64,000 nucleotides of DNA from Billgrantia tianxiuensis (GTDB lineage Bacteria; Pseudomonadota; Gammaproteobacteria; Pseudomonadales; Halomonadaceae): contig NZ_CP035042.1 of assembly GCF_009834345.1 (NCBI RefSeq), forward strand, positions 868,001 to 932,000, written 5' to 3'. The translations under genes were made by a program, and so were the position numbers. Positions 54,919-63,818 of this stretch are shown here, in pieces. Below the pieces are notes generated by a model. That model ran no database searches, was not told the origin of the DNA, and worked only from the letters and a program-made list of their open reading frames with translations. Position 1 is the first letter of the stretch. Every line of letters starts with the position of its first letter.

Positions 54919-56101
54919 ATGAACGAGTTGGCACAGCGGGCCAGGCCCGCTTGGGGGCAGTCATCTCGATGGCCCTTGGCGTATTCGGGCTGGTCACGGC
55001 GGAGTTCCTGCCCGCCAGCCTGCTCACACCCATGGCGGCGGACCTGGGCGTGACCGAAGGCATGGCGGGCCAGGCGGTCACGGTTACCGCGGCGGTGGCA
55101 CTGCTGACCAGCCTGCTGATCTCCACCGCCACCCGCCGCATCGACCGGCGCCATGTGCTGCTGGGCTTCTCGATGCTGCTGGTGGCCTCGAACCTGATGG
55201 TGGCGTTTGCCCCCAATCTGACGGTACTGCTGATCGGGCGCGTGCTGTTGGGGATGGCGCTGGGTGGATTCTGGACCATGTCGATCGCCACCATGATGCG
55301 CCTGGTGCCCGAGGATCTGGTACCGCGGGGCTGTCGATCATGTTCAGCGGAGTATCCGCGGCGACCATCGCTGCGGCGCCGCTGGGAAGCTACTTCGGCG
55401 ACCTGCTCGGCTGGCGCGACGTGTTCCGCATGGCAGCACTGTTGGGCTTGCTGGCGCTGGCGGTGCAGTTCATGACGCTGCCGCGCATGGCACCCAGCGG
55501 CCTGACCCGCTTGCGCACCCTGTTCGACGTGCTGATGCGGCCGCGGGTGGGCCTGGGCATGCTGGCCGCGGCCCTGGTCTTCACCGGCCACTTCGCCTTC
55601 TTTACCTACATTCGGCCATTCCTCGAGACCGTAACCGGCGTTGGTGTCAGCGGCGTGGCCACCATCCTGTTGGGCTTCGGCGTGGCCAACTTCCTTGGCA
55701 ACTACCTGGGTGGCTGGATGGTCGAGCGCAGCCTGCGCCTGACCATGATCGCGATGCCGCTGTTGATGGGCTCGCTCGGGGTGGCACTGGTAGTGCTGCA
55801 AAGTACGCCGGCTACGGACGCTGCGCTGGTGGCAGTGTGGGGGCTGGCCTTCGGCGCCATTCCGGTGGCGTGGTCGACCTGGCTCACCCGCACGGTGCCC
55901 GACGAGGCCGAGAGCGCCAGTGGTCTCTTGGTGGCCGCCATCAACCTGGCGATCGCCACCGGGGCGGCTGCGGGGGGACTTATCTTCGACCTGGGCGGAG
56001 CCCTCAATGTGTTCGCCGCCAGCGGTGCGGTGCTGCTGCTGGCCGCGCTGATGATCCTGATGGGCGTAAGGACACGGCCACTGGCTACTGCCGGAACCTG
56101 A
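54919..56101 (+). CDS. MFS transporter, DHA1 type (broken by two 1-bp deletions)
   Basis: Starts MNELAQRARPAWG at 54919, behind GGAGAACG. The frame shifts at the G5 run 54953-54957 (restoring PAWGAVISMALG) and at the G4 run 55327-55330 (restoring the run into SIMFSGVSAATIAAAPLG). The repaired length is 394 residues with twelve membrane segments, including LVTAEFLPASLLTPMA, a helix 2-3 loop RRIDRRHVL and GRVLLGMALGGFW. This is the AraJ/YdhP/NepI-like DHA1 group, often purine nucleoside or drug efflux. The divergent AraC gene is the likely regulator. Confidence 0.85.
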
Positions 56102-56138
56102 AAACCGTTTCAACAGGAACACTGGCTGGATGAGTGCG

Positions 56139-56154
56139 GCCCGCTTCGGCGGGC
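56139..56154 (+). terminator. Short hairpin after the MFS gene
   Basis: GCCCGC-TTCG-GCGGGC, a six-pair stem with a UUCG tetraloop, 37 bp after the stop; no T tract. The rest of 56102-56333 is gene-free and should contain the vgrG promoter. Confidence 0.45.
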
Positions 56155-56333
56155 TGCATCCTGTCAATAGCCAATGTCGTCGCCTTTTTGTCCGCCATGG
56201 CTTACAAATCCATCAGAGAAAAGCGACAGAAGCCTCCGGGAGGGGATGGTATTTTTCTCATTCACTAAAGAAACCCCTAATGCAGCGTCGGGCGGACACG
56301 CGACGCCCAGCAACATCGACGTAGGGAGGCGTC

Positions 56334-58316
56334 ATGGCGCACGCAACCGGACTGCAGTTCACCCTGGCCCTGCCCGGCGTCGACGAGGTGGCGGTAGTCG
56401 ACTTCATCCATCGCGAAACGCTCTCCAAACCGTTCGAGCTGACGCTCAATCTGGCGAGCCGCAACGGTGATCTGGACGCCACCGAGCTGCTCGACCGCGA
56501 GGCCTGTCTCACGATCTGGCAGGATGGCGAGCCGCTGCGCCGGATCCAGGGGGTGATCAGCGAGTTCGGCCGTGGCGATCGCGGCCATCGCCGCACCTTC
56601 TATTCGCTGGTGCTGCGTCCCGCCCTGTGGCGCCTCTCGCTGCGCCAGAATTCGCGCATCTTTCAGCAGACTTCGCCGCTTGCCATCATCGAGACCCTGT
56701 GCGAGGAACGCGGCCTGCGCGATATCGCCTTCGCGGTGACCCGCGAACCCGAGGTTCGGGAGTTCTGCGTGCAATATCGGGAGCGGGACCTGGATTTCAT
56801 CGAGCGCCTGGCCGCCGAAGAGGGGCTGTTCTATTTCCACGAGTTTCATGACGGCGGGCATCGGCTGGTGTTCGCCGATGCGCCCCACGTGCTCGGCGAC
56901 CTCGGGCCGCGTACCTACCACAGCCGTGCCGGCGGCACTGCGCCCGCCCGGCACGTGCGCCAGCTGCGTCAGCTGGCCCGGGTCGCGCCCGCCTCGGTCA
57001 CGCTCAAGGACTACTCGTTCAAGAACCCGGCCTACGGACAACTGCACGACCACGCCGCACGCGATCTAGAAGCTCACGGTCAGCGCGACGACTACGAACA
57101 CTACGACTATCCCGGCCGCTACAAGCAGGACGCCTCCGGTCAGCCCTTCACCCGCATACGCCTCGAGTCGCTGCGCCACGAGGCGCTCACGGCCGAGGCC
57201 GAGAGCGACCTGCCCGAACTCGCGCCCGGCCTGCGCTTCGACCTCACCGACCACGATGCCGAGAGCCTCAACCGCAACTGGCAACTGGTCTCGGTCACCC
57301 ACTACGGCAAGCAGCCCCAGGCCTTGGAGGAGGACGGTATCGTCCTGAACGGCGAGCAAGGGGCGGCCGACGACGCGGGTGGCATGACGCGCTACCACAA
57401 CGAACTGGTGCTGACTCCCGGCGACGTGGCCTGGCGCCCCGAGCCCAACCCCAAGCCGCGGGTCGACGGCCCCCAGATCGGCTTCGTGGTCGGGCCGGCG
57501 GGGGAAGAGATCTACTGTGACGAGTATGGCCGGGTCAAGGTGCAGTTCCCCTGGGACCGCGACGCCGCGCCCGATGACACCGCCAGCGCCTGGATCCGGG
57601 TCGCCCAGGGCTGGGCCGGCAGCGGCTACGGCAGCATGGCGATTCCCAGGATCGGCCATGAGGTGGTGATCAGCTTCCTCGAGGGCGATCCGGATCAGCC
57701 GCTGATCACCGGGCGTACCTACCACGCGACGAACCTGCCGCCTTATCCGCTGCCCGTCCACAAGACCCGTACCACGATCAAGACCCAGACGCACCAGGGC
57801 GAAGGCAGCAACGAACTGACCTTCGAAGACCAGGCCGGCGAGGAATTCATCTACGTGCACGCCCAGAAGAACCTGGAGCTGCACGTCGAGAACTCGCGCC
57901 AGAAGCGTGTGGAGTACGACGACAGCGCCACCATCGGCCATGACTCCCACCTCGCCGTGGCCAACGACCGCATCGAAACCATCGAGGGCAACCGCGAGGT
58001 CACCGTCGGCGCCAATCTCAGCGAGAAGATCGACGGCGAACGCGGCCTGCGCGTCGGCAGCAGCTTCCAGACCCATGCCGGCGGCGACATCACCCTCAAG
58101 GCCGACGGCGAGATCGTGCTCGACGCCGCGAAGATCACCCTCGTCGCGGGCGGCGCGGCACTGGTCGTCGCGGGCGGTCGCGTCGACGTCACGCCGCATA
58201 TCAATGTCGGCTCGGCCTCCCCGGGGGCCGCCGCCCTGCCGCCCATTCCCGCCGTGCTGGAAGCGGCCGCCGGAGAAGGCAGTCCTTTCGTCTCCCACTG
58301 CCCGCTGCAGGGCTAA
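56334..58316 (+). CDS. vgrG: Type VI secretion tip protein VgrG (TssI)
   Basis: 660 residues from the ATG at 56334 behind GGGAGG. The gp27-like N-part (LALPGVDEVAVVDFIHRETL, LEERGLRDIAF-type elements), the gp5 OB domain (DEYGRVKVQFPWDRD, WIRVAQGWAGSGYGSMAIPR, GHEVVISFLEGDPDQPLITG) and the C-terminal beta-helix (ENSRQKRVEYDDSATIGH onward, ending in ALVVAGGRVDVTP) are complete. No extra effector domain is fused; the ending is short. It trimerises to form the spike tip. It heads a compact unit with the DUF4123 gene 5 bp downstream; no core tss genes are in this window. Confidence 0.95.
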   Translation: MAHATGLQFTLALPGVDEVAVVDFIHRETLSKPFELTLNLASRNGDLDATELLDREACLTIWQDGEPLRRIQGVISEFGRGDRGHRRTFYSLVLRPALWRLSLRQNSRIFQQTSPLAIIETLCEERGLRDIAFAVTREPEVREFCVQYRERDLDFIERLAAEEGLFYFHEFHDGGHRLVFADAPHVLGDLGPRTYHSRAGGTAPARHVRQLRQLARVAPASVTLKDYSFKNPAYGQLHDHAARDLEAHGQRDDYEHYDYPGRYKQDASGQPFTRIRLESLRHEALTAEAESDLPELAPGLRFDLTDHDAESLNRNWQLVSVTHYGKQPQALEEDGIVLNGEQGAADDAGGMTRYHNELVLTPGDVAWRPEPNPKPRVDGPQIGFVVGPAGEEIYCDEYGRVKVQFPWDRDAAPDDTASAWIRVAQGWAGSGYGSMAIPRIGHEVVISFLEGDPDQPLITGRTYHATNLPPYPLPVHKTRTTIKTQTHQGEGSNELTFEDQAGEEFIYVHAQKNLELHVENSRQKRVEYDDSATIGHDSHLAVANDRIETIEGNREVTVGANLSEKIDGERGLRVGSSFQTHAGGDITLKADGEIVLDAAKITLVAGGAALVVAGGRVDVTPHINVGSASPGAAALPPIPAVLEAAAGEGSPFVSHCPLQG

Positions 58317-58321
58317 GCCCC

Positions 58322-59695
58322 ATGTCGTCCCACGACTACTGGACGGGGCGCTGCCACCTGCGCGCCGGCTCGCCCACGGCGAGACGCTGGGAGGCCGATG
58401 CCGACGAGGCCATGGTCACCGTGGTGGTACGGGCCGAATCGGAAGCGGATATGCGCGCCCGATTGCTCGCAACGCTCGCCGCCGAAGGCCTGACGCTGGT
58501 CCGCCTCGACGCAGTGCAGACCCTGCTGCAGCGCTTTCGTCGCGAAGGCACCTCCTACACGCTGCAGAGACTGGCAGACGCGATCTCACCGCGCACCCCG
58601 GTGGCCTTCGGCGAGATGCTCCCGCTGCTGCCGGAAGCGGCAGCGCCGGCCGAGGAACCCGGCCCGCCGCCGCCCCCGGTCCGCTACGACGAGATTACCT
58701 GGCCCGATCTTTTCACTTCCACCACCCCCACCTCGCCACCGCTGTGGGCGGTGATCGACGGCGTCAACTGTCGCGACGTCATGCAGCGGCTCGCCAGTGC
58801 CGAGGTCCAGAGCGCCTGCCTCTACGCCACCACCGATGCCGCCACCCGCGCCATCGCGCCCTGGCTGGTGCGGCTCGAAGCCGACAGCGAGATCCGCCAC
58901 TGGCTGCAAAGCCTGCCCCAGGACCAGCACTGGGGCATCCTGTTGCAATCCCACGCCACCCTGAAGCAGCTGCGCAGCCACCTGCGCAAGTTCACCATGC
59001 TGTGGATCCCGGCCAACGACCAGGCCCCGGTCTACTTCCGCTTCTACGACCCGCGCGTGGCGCTGGACATGGCCCAGGCGCTGGCCCCCTGGAAACTGGC
59101 CGCCTTCATGGCCCCGCTGGAAACGCTCATCGTCGGTCTCTCGCCGCTGATGACCGTCCCCGACACGGCCAACCTCCGCGATCCGCCCCACTTCGCCGCC
59201 ACGCCCCAGGAAGTACAGGGACGGCTGCTGCGGCTGGCGCTGAGCGACGCAGCAACGGAGCGCGACCGCGAGGCCAACGCCATCACCCCTGGCCGCAGCT
59301 TCGCCATCGATCCCACCGAGTTCGCCCGCTTCGGCGCCCTGCAGAAGACCCGGGCGCAGCGCAAGCTGGCCAGGGAACTCATGGAACCCTACGCCGAGAC
59401 GCCGCTGGCAGACCTCCTGGCGGCGGTCGAGGCGGCAGAAAGAATAGGTCAGCGCCATGGGATGACTTCGGGAAAACAGGTGGCAACGTTAGCCAAGTGC
59501 GTGCTGGAGTTCGGCCAGGATTTTCTCCACGAATATCGAGATGCCCAGGGCATTCTGAACCACCCCGGCAAGCTCCCATGGCAGAAGCGCAAGCTCATGG
59601 AAGAGTGGATTCCGCGTGGCCGTATTCGGCGTGACTTCCTGAAACAGCAAGCACAAACCCGCGTGACACTTGGCGCCTGGGTCGAGTCGCCCTAG
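58322..59695 (+). CDS. DUF4123-domain T6SS adaptor/chaperone
   Basis: 457 residues, starting 5 bp after vgrG. Residues about 140-265 form the DUF4123 domain (WAVIDGVNCRDVMQRLAS, IAPWLVRLEADSEIRHWL, GILLQSHATLKQLRSHLRKF). Such proteins load effectors onto VgrG. There is an additional N-terminal domain of about 110 residues followed by a Pro-rich linker (EEPGPPPPPVRYDE), and a long C-terminal helical region that could bind the cargo. The next gene starts 19 bp later and should encode the cargo. Confidence 0.9.
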   Translation: MSSHDYWTGRCHLRAGSPTARRWEADADEAMVTVVVRAESEADMRARLLATLAAEGLTLVRLDAVQTLLQRFRREGTSYTLQRLADAISPRTPVAFGEMLPLLPEAAAPAEEPGPPPPPVRYDEITWPDLFTSTTPTSPPLWAVIDGVNCRDVMQRLASAEVQSACLYATTDAATRAIAPWLVRLEADSEIRHWLQSLPQDQHWGILLQSHATLKQLRSHLRKFTMLWIPANDQAPVYFRFYDPRVALDMAQALAPWKLAAFMAPLETLIVGLSPLMTVPDTANLRDPPHFAATPQEVQGRLLRLALSDAATERDREANAITPGRSFAIDPTEFARFGALQKTRAQRKLARELMEPYAETPLADLLAAVEAAERIGQRHGMTSGKQVATLAKCVLEFGQDFLHEYRDAQGILNHPGKLPWQKRKLMEEWIPRGRIRRDFLKQQAQTRVTLGAWVESP

Positions 59696-59714
59696 CAGGC
59701 AGAGGAAAATCGGA

Positions 59715-61577
59715 ATGAGCTACACACCCACCGCAGAAGATCTCGCCTATATCCTTGCCTCGGATGGAGAGCGCTTCAGCGCCCACGACCGCCGCTTGCT
59801 GGAGAACGAGATCGGCAAGGCCTTCCAGCGCAGGAGCGACAACGGCGCAAGTAACCTGGAAAGCCCCGTCATGAGAAATTGGGCCAATAGGTGGGTCGAG
59901 CAGGGTGGTAATGGTGGGCAGCCGCTCGCCAGAAGCCCCATCCCACCGGAACCGGGTAGCGATCCCACCCTCGATCCGGATTTCGCAGCGGCCTGCGTCG
60001 AATGCCAGTCCAACGAGCCCTGCTGTCTCATCTCGGGGAGCATATCCGACAGCACCGATAGCACTCGCAAGATTACCTGGCCACCGGCAATGGCCGAGTC
60101 AGACGAGCAAAGCACCACAGCCACTACACTCTTGGTCATTGCCAAGGAGGTAGAAGACATGCACCTGCTCTCCAAGGTGCAAGTCGAATGGGAAGGACAG
60201 CGCTGCCAGGTCGGGCATTATGATCGCCCCAGGATGAATACGACGGGCCTGACCAATGGGCGAAGCCGTATCGAAGAGCAGCAGGTGGAAGTGGCCACAG
60301 GTTACGAGCAAATGCTCAACGTTAGCCTGGCATTGCGCAACTATGTGCCAGAGAATGTGCTGCATGCGCTATTTGCCATGGATGCCGTGCTAGCCATTGC
60401 CTCGGCTGTGAGGGGAAGACAGGGCGCCAGCTTCACACCCTTCCAGTGCCTTTCGGATGCCTCGATGGGAGTGCCATGCCAGGTCATTCCGCTGCCCTAT
60501 GCCAAGCTGGATGGAAAACTGGAGTTGGCCACCCGTATCAGCTTCACCACGGCTGGGGTTTCCGCTTCCGCAGAGGCCAAGGGAACGCTCACCGGGCAGT
60601 ACGGTGCCGACGAGCTGACGGCCGAAGGCAGCGCCGGCGGCTCCGCCAACACCGGCCAGGCAGTCGATAGCGGCAGCGAAGCCCCGGGGCTCGTGGGCAC
60701 CATGGCCAGTATCATCGAGAGGATGGATCACTATGTTTCCGTGGGCAATAGGCAACGGCAGGAACTGGATCGCACCCAGTACGCCTCCGGTATTCAGCTC
60801 AGCAAGTCGTTGACCTTCGAACCGAAGGGCTTCGAGCTGACCGCCGTCACAGGGTCTCCTGATCTGCAACTTGCCATCTCCAGCCTTGAATCGACGCTCA
60901 GCATCGGGGTATCGGGCAAGCTCGACTTCATTGATGCTCTGGCTATGACCTTTAGTGGCCCTGGAGCAAATGCCATCCGCGAAGCTCGGGCACGTATGGC
61001 GGCAGGTGAGCACATCACCGGGAAATTGGATGCCTACCTTGAAATGGCCGCCACGGGCAGCCTGCAGCATACGATCGATAGCGGAGCGAGCATTACGATT
61101 CCGGCCAATGGCAATCTGGAAGCGGCCTATGCCGGTATTCAGCAGCAGTTTGGCGGTGAACTCAAGATCAACGGCAAAGCCGAGATCGCCATCGAAGTCG
61201 AAGCCCAAGTTTGGGTCTTCAGCGCAAAGGCCGGGGCTAGCGGCTCGCTGCATACCGCCTGGATCTGGGCCATGCGCATGCATGAGGGCGAGCGCCAGCG
61301 CCGCTACGAATTCGAGGGCGTCGTGTTGACGCTAACCGCTTATGCAGAGGCCAAGTGGGAAAATGATCACGATAACGTCAAACAGGCGGGCCCTGAACTT
61401 AGTGGAGAATTCGGAGGCCAGGCTCAGGCGGGCGATCTTTTCGAACAGGTGGGACGGCATATCGGTTCATCACAAGCGGCGGCTGAGAGGATGGCACAGG
61501 AGCGGCCGGATGCACCCACTAGCGGCACGAATTATTCCATATGGAGCCCTGAGGTAATTGAATGGCAAGCTTACTGA
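59715..61577 (+). CDS. Candidate T6SS cargo effector, unrecognised family
   Basis: 620 residues from the ATG at 59715 (MSYTPTAEDLAYILASDG), with AGAGGAAAA upstream. No signal peptide, no recognisable toxin motif. Visible parts: an N-terminal helical segment to residue 90, a Cys-rich block (CVECQSNEPCC), a central part with hydrophobic stretches, then repeated Ala/Gly/Ser-rich beta segments (ASAEAKGTLTGQYGADE; GKAEIAIEVEAQVWVFSAKA) and an acidic C-terminus. GC is lower than in vgrG. Position after the DUF4123 adaptor and before PAAR is the standard effector slot. Its end overlaps the next gene by 16 bp. Confidence 0.75.
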   Translation: MSYTPTAEDLAYILASDGERFSAHDRRLLENEIGKAFQRRSDNGASNLESPVMRNWANRWVEQGGNGGQPLARSPIPPEPGSDPTLDPDFAAACVECQSNEPCCLISGSISDSTDSTRKITWPPAMAESDEQSTTATTLLVIAKEVEDMHLLSKVQVEWEGQRCQVGHYDRPRMNTTGLTNGRSRIEEQQVEVATGYEQMLNVSLALRNYVPENVLHALFAMDAVLAIASAVRGRQGASFTPFQCLSDASMGVPCQVIPLPYAKLDGKLELATRISFTTAGVSASAEAKGTLTGQYGADELTAEGSAGGSANTGQAVDSGSEAPGLVGTMASIIERMDHYVSVGNRQRQELDRTQYASGIQLSKSLTFEPKGFELTAVTGSPDLQLAISSLESTLSIGVSGKLDFIDALAMTFSGPGANAIREARARMAAGEHITGKLDAYLEMAATGSLQHTIDSGASITIPANGNLEAAYAGIQQQFGGELKINGKAEIAIEVEAQVWVFSAKAGASGSLHTAWIWAMRMHEGERQRRYEFEGVVLTLTAYAEAKWENDHDNVKQAGPELSGEFGGQAQAGDLFEQVGRHIGSSQAAAERMAQERPDAPTSGTNYSIWSPEVIEWQAY

Positions 61578-62593
61578 GGTTGTTAAGTGTCACACTTCTG
61601 ACCATGATCGTTTGGCAAGGATCGGCAATGGCTAATAATTTCGAGTATCGATATAACGCCTATATACATACCGTGGGTTCCGCTTGGTCCTTGAGGGTCA
61701 ATGATATCTTCGTGCGCGATAACGCCAAGGTGGCGTATGCCGACTACTCCCCCAATGTCGGCTTGAACCTCAGGCAGGGAAAAAATACGCTCTCCTTGCT
61801 TTTCTCCCCAGTGACTGGGCAGGATCCTGACACGGGGGAGTATCACTATGAACTGCATGATGGCGTGGCGATCGATATCGCGATCGAGCGATATCTATGG
61901 ACGACCCAGGAGCGGGAACGCATTCACCCTATTCGCATCCGCTATAACGAGGCGGAAGGCAAGTTCGAGCAACTTGAATTCACTGCCGGCGGTGAGGAGC
62001 GCGTGCTTGAGCAGCCGCACCTACGTAGCAATGGGCGCATGCAGCTCTCCGAATTCGACAACATCATCTTCGGTGGTGGATGGACACTCGATGGCTATCG
62101 TCTGGATATCACCTTTACCGTCGATGATCCGATCCCGGCCTTTCACTGGGAGCGTGAAGCCGTCGTGCTGGAGGATACTCCCGAGCTGCGCCGTGAGCTG
62201 CGCGATGCCTATCGGCATATTCATGGCTTGATTTCACGTAACGATACGGAAGCGCTCTTTCATGAGGTAGAGCCGGTCTGGGAGCGTACGGCTTATATGC
62301 TGACAGAAAGAAACTCTGCGCGTGACTTTGTGGACAATGCCAGCCAAGGGTTGGAAAAATTTGAGCGAATCCGACCGGACGGTGCAGTATTGCAACCCTT
62401 ATATTGGGGAGATGATCCTCAAGAAGATCAGGTGGAGTTTCTTGATAACGGTCGTCTAGTGAGAATCCAGCCCCATCCCATCCTTTGGGAGCATCCTCCG
62501 GCTGGTAGTGAGCGTTTCGCCAGTTTTCCAGTGGTCTTCTACAAGACTCGCAATGGTGAGTGGCGGGTGGCGGACGTGGCGACAAATATATGA
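61562..62593 (+). CDS. Secreted hypothetical protein, candidate periplasmic immunity protein
   Basis: 343 residues starting MASLLRLLSVTLLTMIVW, with a signal peptide ending near SAMA-NNFEYR, so it is exported. The mature part is beta-rich (NNFEYRYNAYIHTVGSAW, DGVAIDIAIERYLW), with a helical stretch (DTPELRRELRDAYRHIHGL). The start overlaps the cargo gene by 16 bp, which implies coupled translation. I recognise no family. In T6SS operons such a gene next to a cargo usually encodes immunity; an exported immunity protein would mean the toxin acts in the periplasm or on the membrane. A role as a second effector cannot be excluded. Confidence 0.7.
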   Translation: MASLLRLLSVTLLTMIVWQGSAMANNFEYRYNAYIHTVGSAWSLRVNDIFVRDNAKVAYADYSPNVGLNLRQGKNTLSLLFSPVTGQDPDTGEYHYELHDGVAIDIAIERYLWTTQERERIHPIRIRYNEAEGKFEQLEFTAGGEERVLEQPHLRSNGRMQLSEFDNIIFGGGWTLDGYRLDITFTVDDPIPAFHWEREAVVLEDTPELRRELRDAYRHIHGLISRNDTEALFHEVEPVWERTAYMLTERNSARDFVDNASQGLEKFERIRPDGAVLQPLYWGDDPQEDQVEFLDNGRLVRIQPHPILWEHPPAGSERFASFPVVFYKTRNGEWRVADVATNI

Positions 62594-62853
62594 AACCCAT
62601 CGCACGCAAAGGCGATCTGCATCGCTGCCCCATCCCTGGCCACGGCGTCACGGAAATCGTCTCGGGCTCGCCCTCTCAAGTCGAGGGCCAGCCCGTGGCC
62701 CGGGTGGGCGACAAGACCGGCTGCGGGGCCACCATCATCGAAGGAGCGAGTAGTTCCACCACCGATGGCAGGCCCACGGCTTATCTTGGCTGCAAGACGG
62801 ATCATGGTGGCGAGATCATCACCGCCTCGGGGAAGGCAAAGGTGCAGCCGTAG
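62590..62853 (+). CDS. PAAR-domain T6SS spike-tip protein
   Basis: 87 residues from the ATG in the ATGA overlap at 62590 (MKPIARKGDLHRCPIPGHG). Two PAAR-type repeats are visible: CPIPGHGVTEIVSGSPSQVE, PVARVGDKTGCGATIIEGA, STTDGRPTAYLGCKTDHGG. The His and Cys residues (HRC, GCG, GCK, DHGG) form the tip zinc site. It caps the VgrG trimer. It is a lone PAAR without a C-terminal toxin extension, so the toxin is a separate polypeptide. Confidence 0.93.
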   Translation: MKPIARKGDLHRCPIPGHGVTEIVSGSPSQVEGQPVARVGDKTGCGATIIEGASSSTTDGRPTAYLGCKTDHGGEIITASGKAKVQP

Positions 62854-62913
62854 TCGTCTCTGTCCAACGACTGCGTGAGACTAGCAACGATGCCCAGAAG
62901 AGAGGAAGCACGA

Positions 62914-63699
62914 ATGCGGCGGCGCAATCGAGGCGTTTCACGCGAATGGACTCCGAGTGAACTGGCCTTGCTCGAGTGCCATTACCTGGACATGACGTGG
63001 CGTGAGCTACAGGCACGCCACTTTCCTCATCGCACCTCTACAGCGCTTCAGGCCATGGCCCATAAGTTGGGGCTGAAAAAACGGGTGGTCCCGATCACGG
63101 AGAAGCAGCCTTGGACCGAGGAAGAGCTGCTCGTGGTGATCCAGCACTTTCCCGCACTCAAGGCACCGGAGATTCGGCGCCGCTTTCTGCCACACCGTAC
63201 CGTCATCGCCATCCGCCATGTGGCCAAGAGATTCGGTCTGAAGGCCTTCTCGACAGAGCGATGGGCCGAACGGGAACTGGCAATTCTACGGCGCGACTTT
63301 CCTCAAGGCGGTGTTTCGCAGGTAAAGCGGGCATTGCCTCATCGTTCTGTCGAGGCCATCAAGCAGCGAGCCAAAGCAGAAAGCCTGAGCTATATGCCCC
63401 AAGGCGATGGCGATAAAGGGGATAGATGGAGTGCCGAGGAGCTTCAACGCCTTGAGGAACACCGACACTTGCCGGCCGAGGAGCTGGCCAGGCTATTCCC
63501 ACACCGGCCCAAACGAGCCGTCATCAACAAGCGCTACAAGCTGCGTTGGGCACCAGTTCAACAATGGTCGAAGGCCGAGCTGCAACGTTTGTCCGAGAAC
63601 CTGGATGCCCCTTTGGAAGTCTTGTGCCAGCTATTCCCTGATCGTCCGCGGGAGGGCATAAGAATCAAGCGGGGTCGCTTGCGTCGAGGTGGCCGTTGA
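62914..63699 (+). CDS. Protein of five tandem Myb/SANT-like helix-turn-helix repeats
   Basis: 261 residues from the ATG at 62914 (MRRRNRGVSREWTPSELAL), preceded by GAGGA at seven-base spacing; ATG 62890 and GTG 62875 are possible. Almost the whole protein consists of five repeats of 42-50 residues, each beginning with a Trp (W12, W67, W117, W172, W218) in W-[TSA]-x2-EL and ending with F/L-P-H/D-R plus a helix, for example PWTEEELLVV with FLPHRTVIAIRHVAKRFGLK. Trp spacing and three-helix design recall Myb/SANT DNA-binding repeats, and the charge is basic. It lies 60 bp after the PAAR gene. I recognise no characterised bacterial homologue. Confidence 0.8.
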   Translation: MRRRNRGVSREWTPSELALLECHYLDMTWRELQARHFPHRTSTALQAMAHKLGLKKRVVPITEKQPWTEEELLVVIQHFPALKAPEIRRRFLPHRTVIAIRHVAKRFGLKAFSTERWAERELAILRRDFPQGGVSQVKRALPHRSVEAIKQRAKAESLSYMPQGDGDKGDRWSAEELQRLEEHRHLPAEELARLFPHRPKRAVINKRYKLRWAPVQQWSKAELQRLSENLDAPLEVLCQLFPDRPREGIRIKRGRLRRGGR

Positions 63700-63818
63700 G
63701 CGGCCTGACGCTCAAGAAATAGGAACCAGTGAGAGTTAGGGTGGGCTGCGTTTTTGCCTTCGCCTTCGTTAGCTGTTAGCGTGGCTTAACAGAAGAAGTA
63801 AAAATAGGAGCAAGCCAT

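Noticed and set aside
57066..58298. A 410-residue minus-strand open frame
   Set aside because: It is antisense to vgrG and lacks any domain pattern.
62914..63699. Reading the five-repeat protein as the T6SS effector
   Set aside because: It follows the PAAR gene, has no secretion cue, and the 620-residue protein occupies the usual cargo position; the idea stays open but is not my call.
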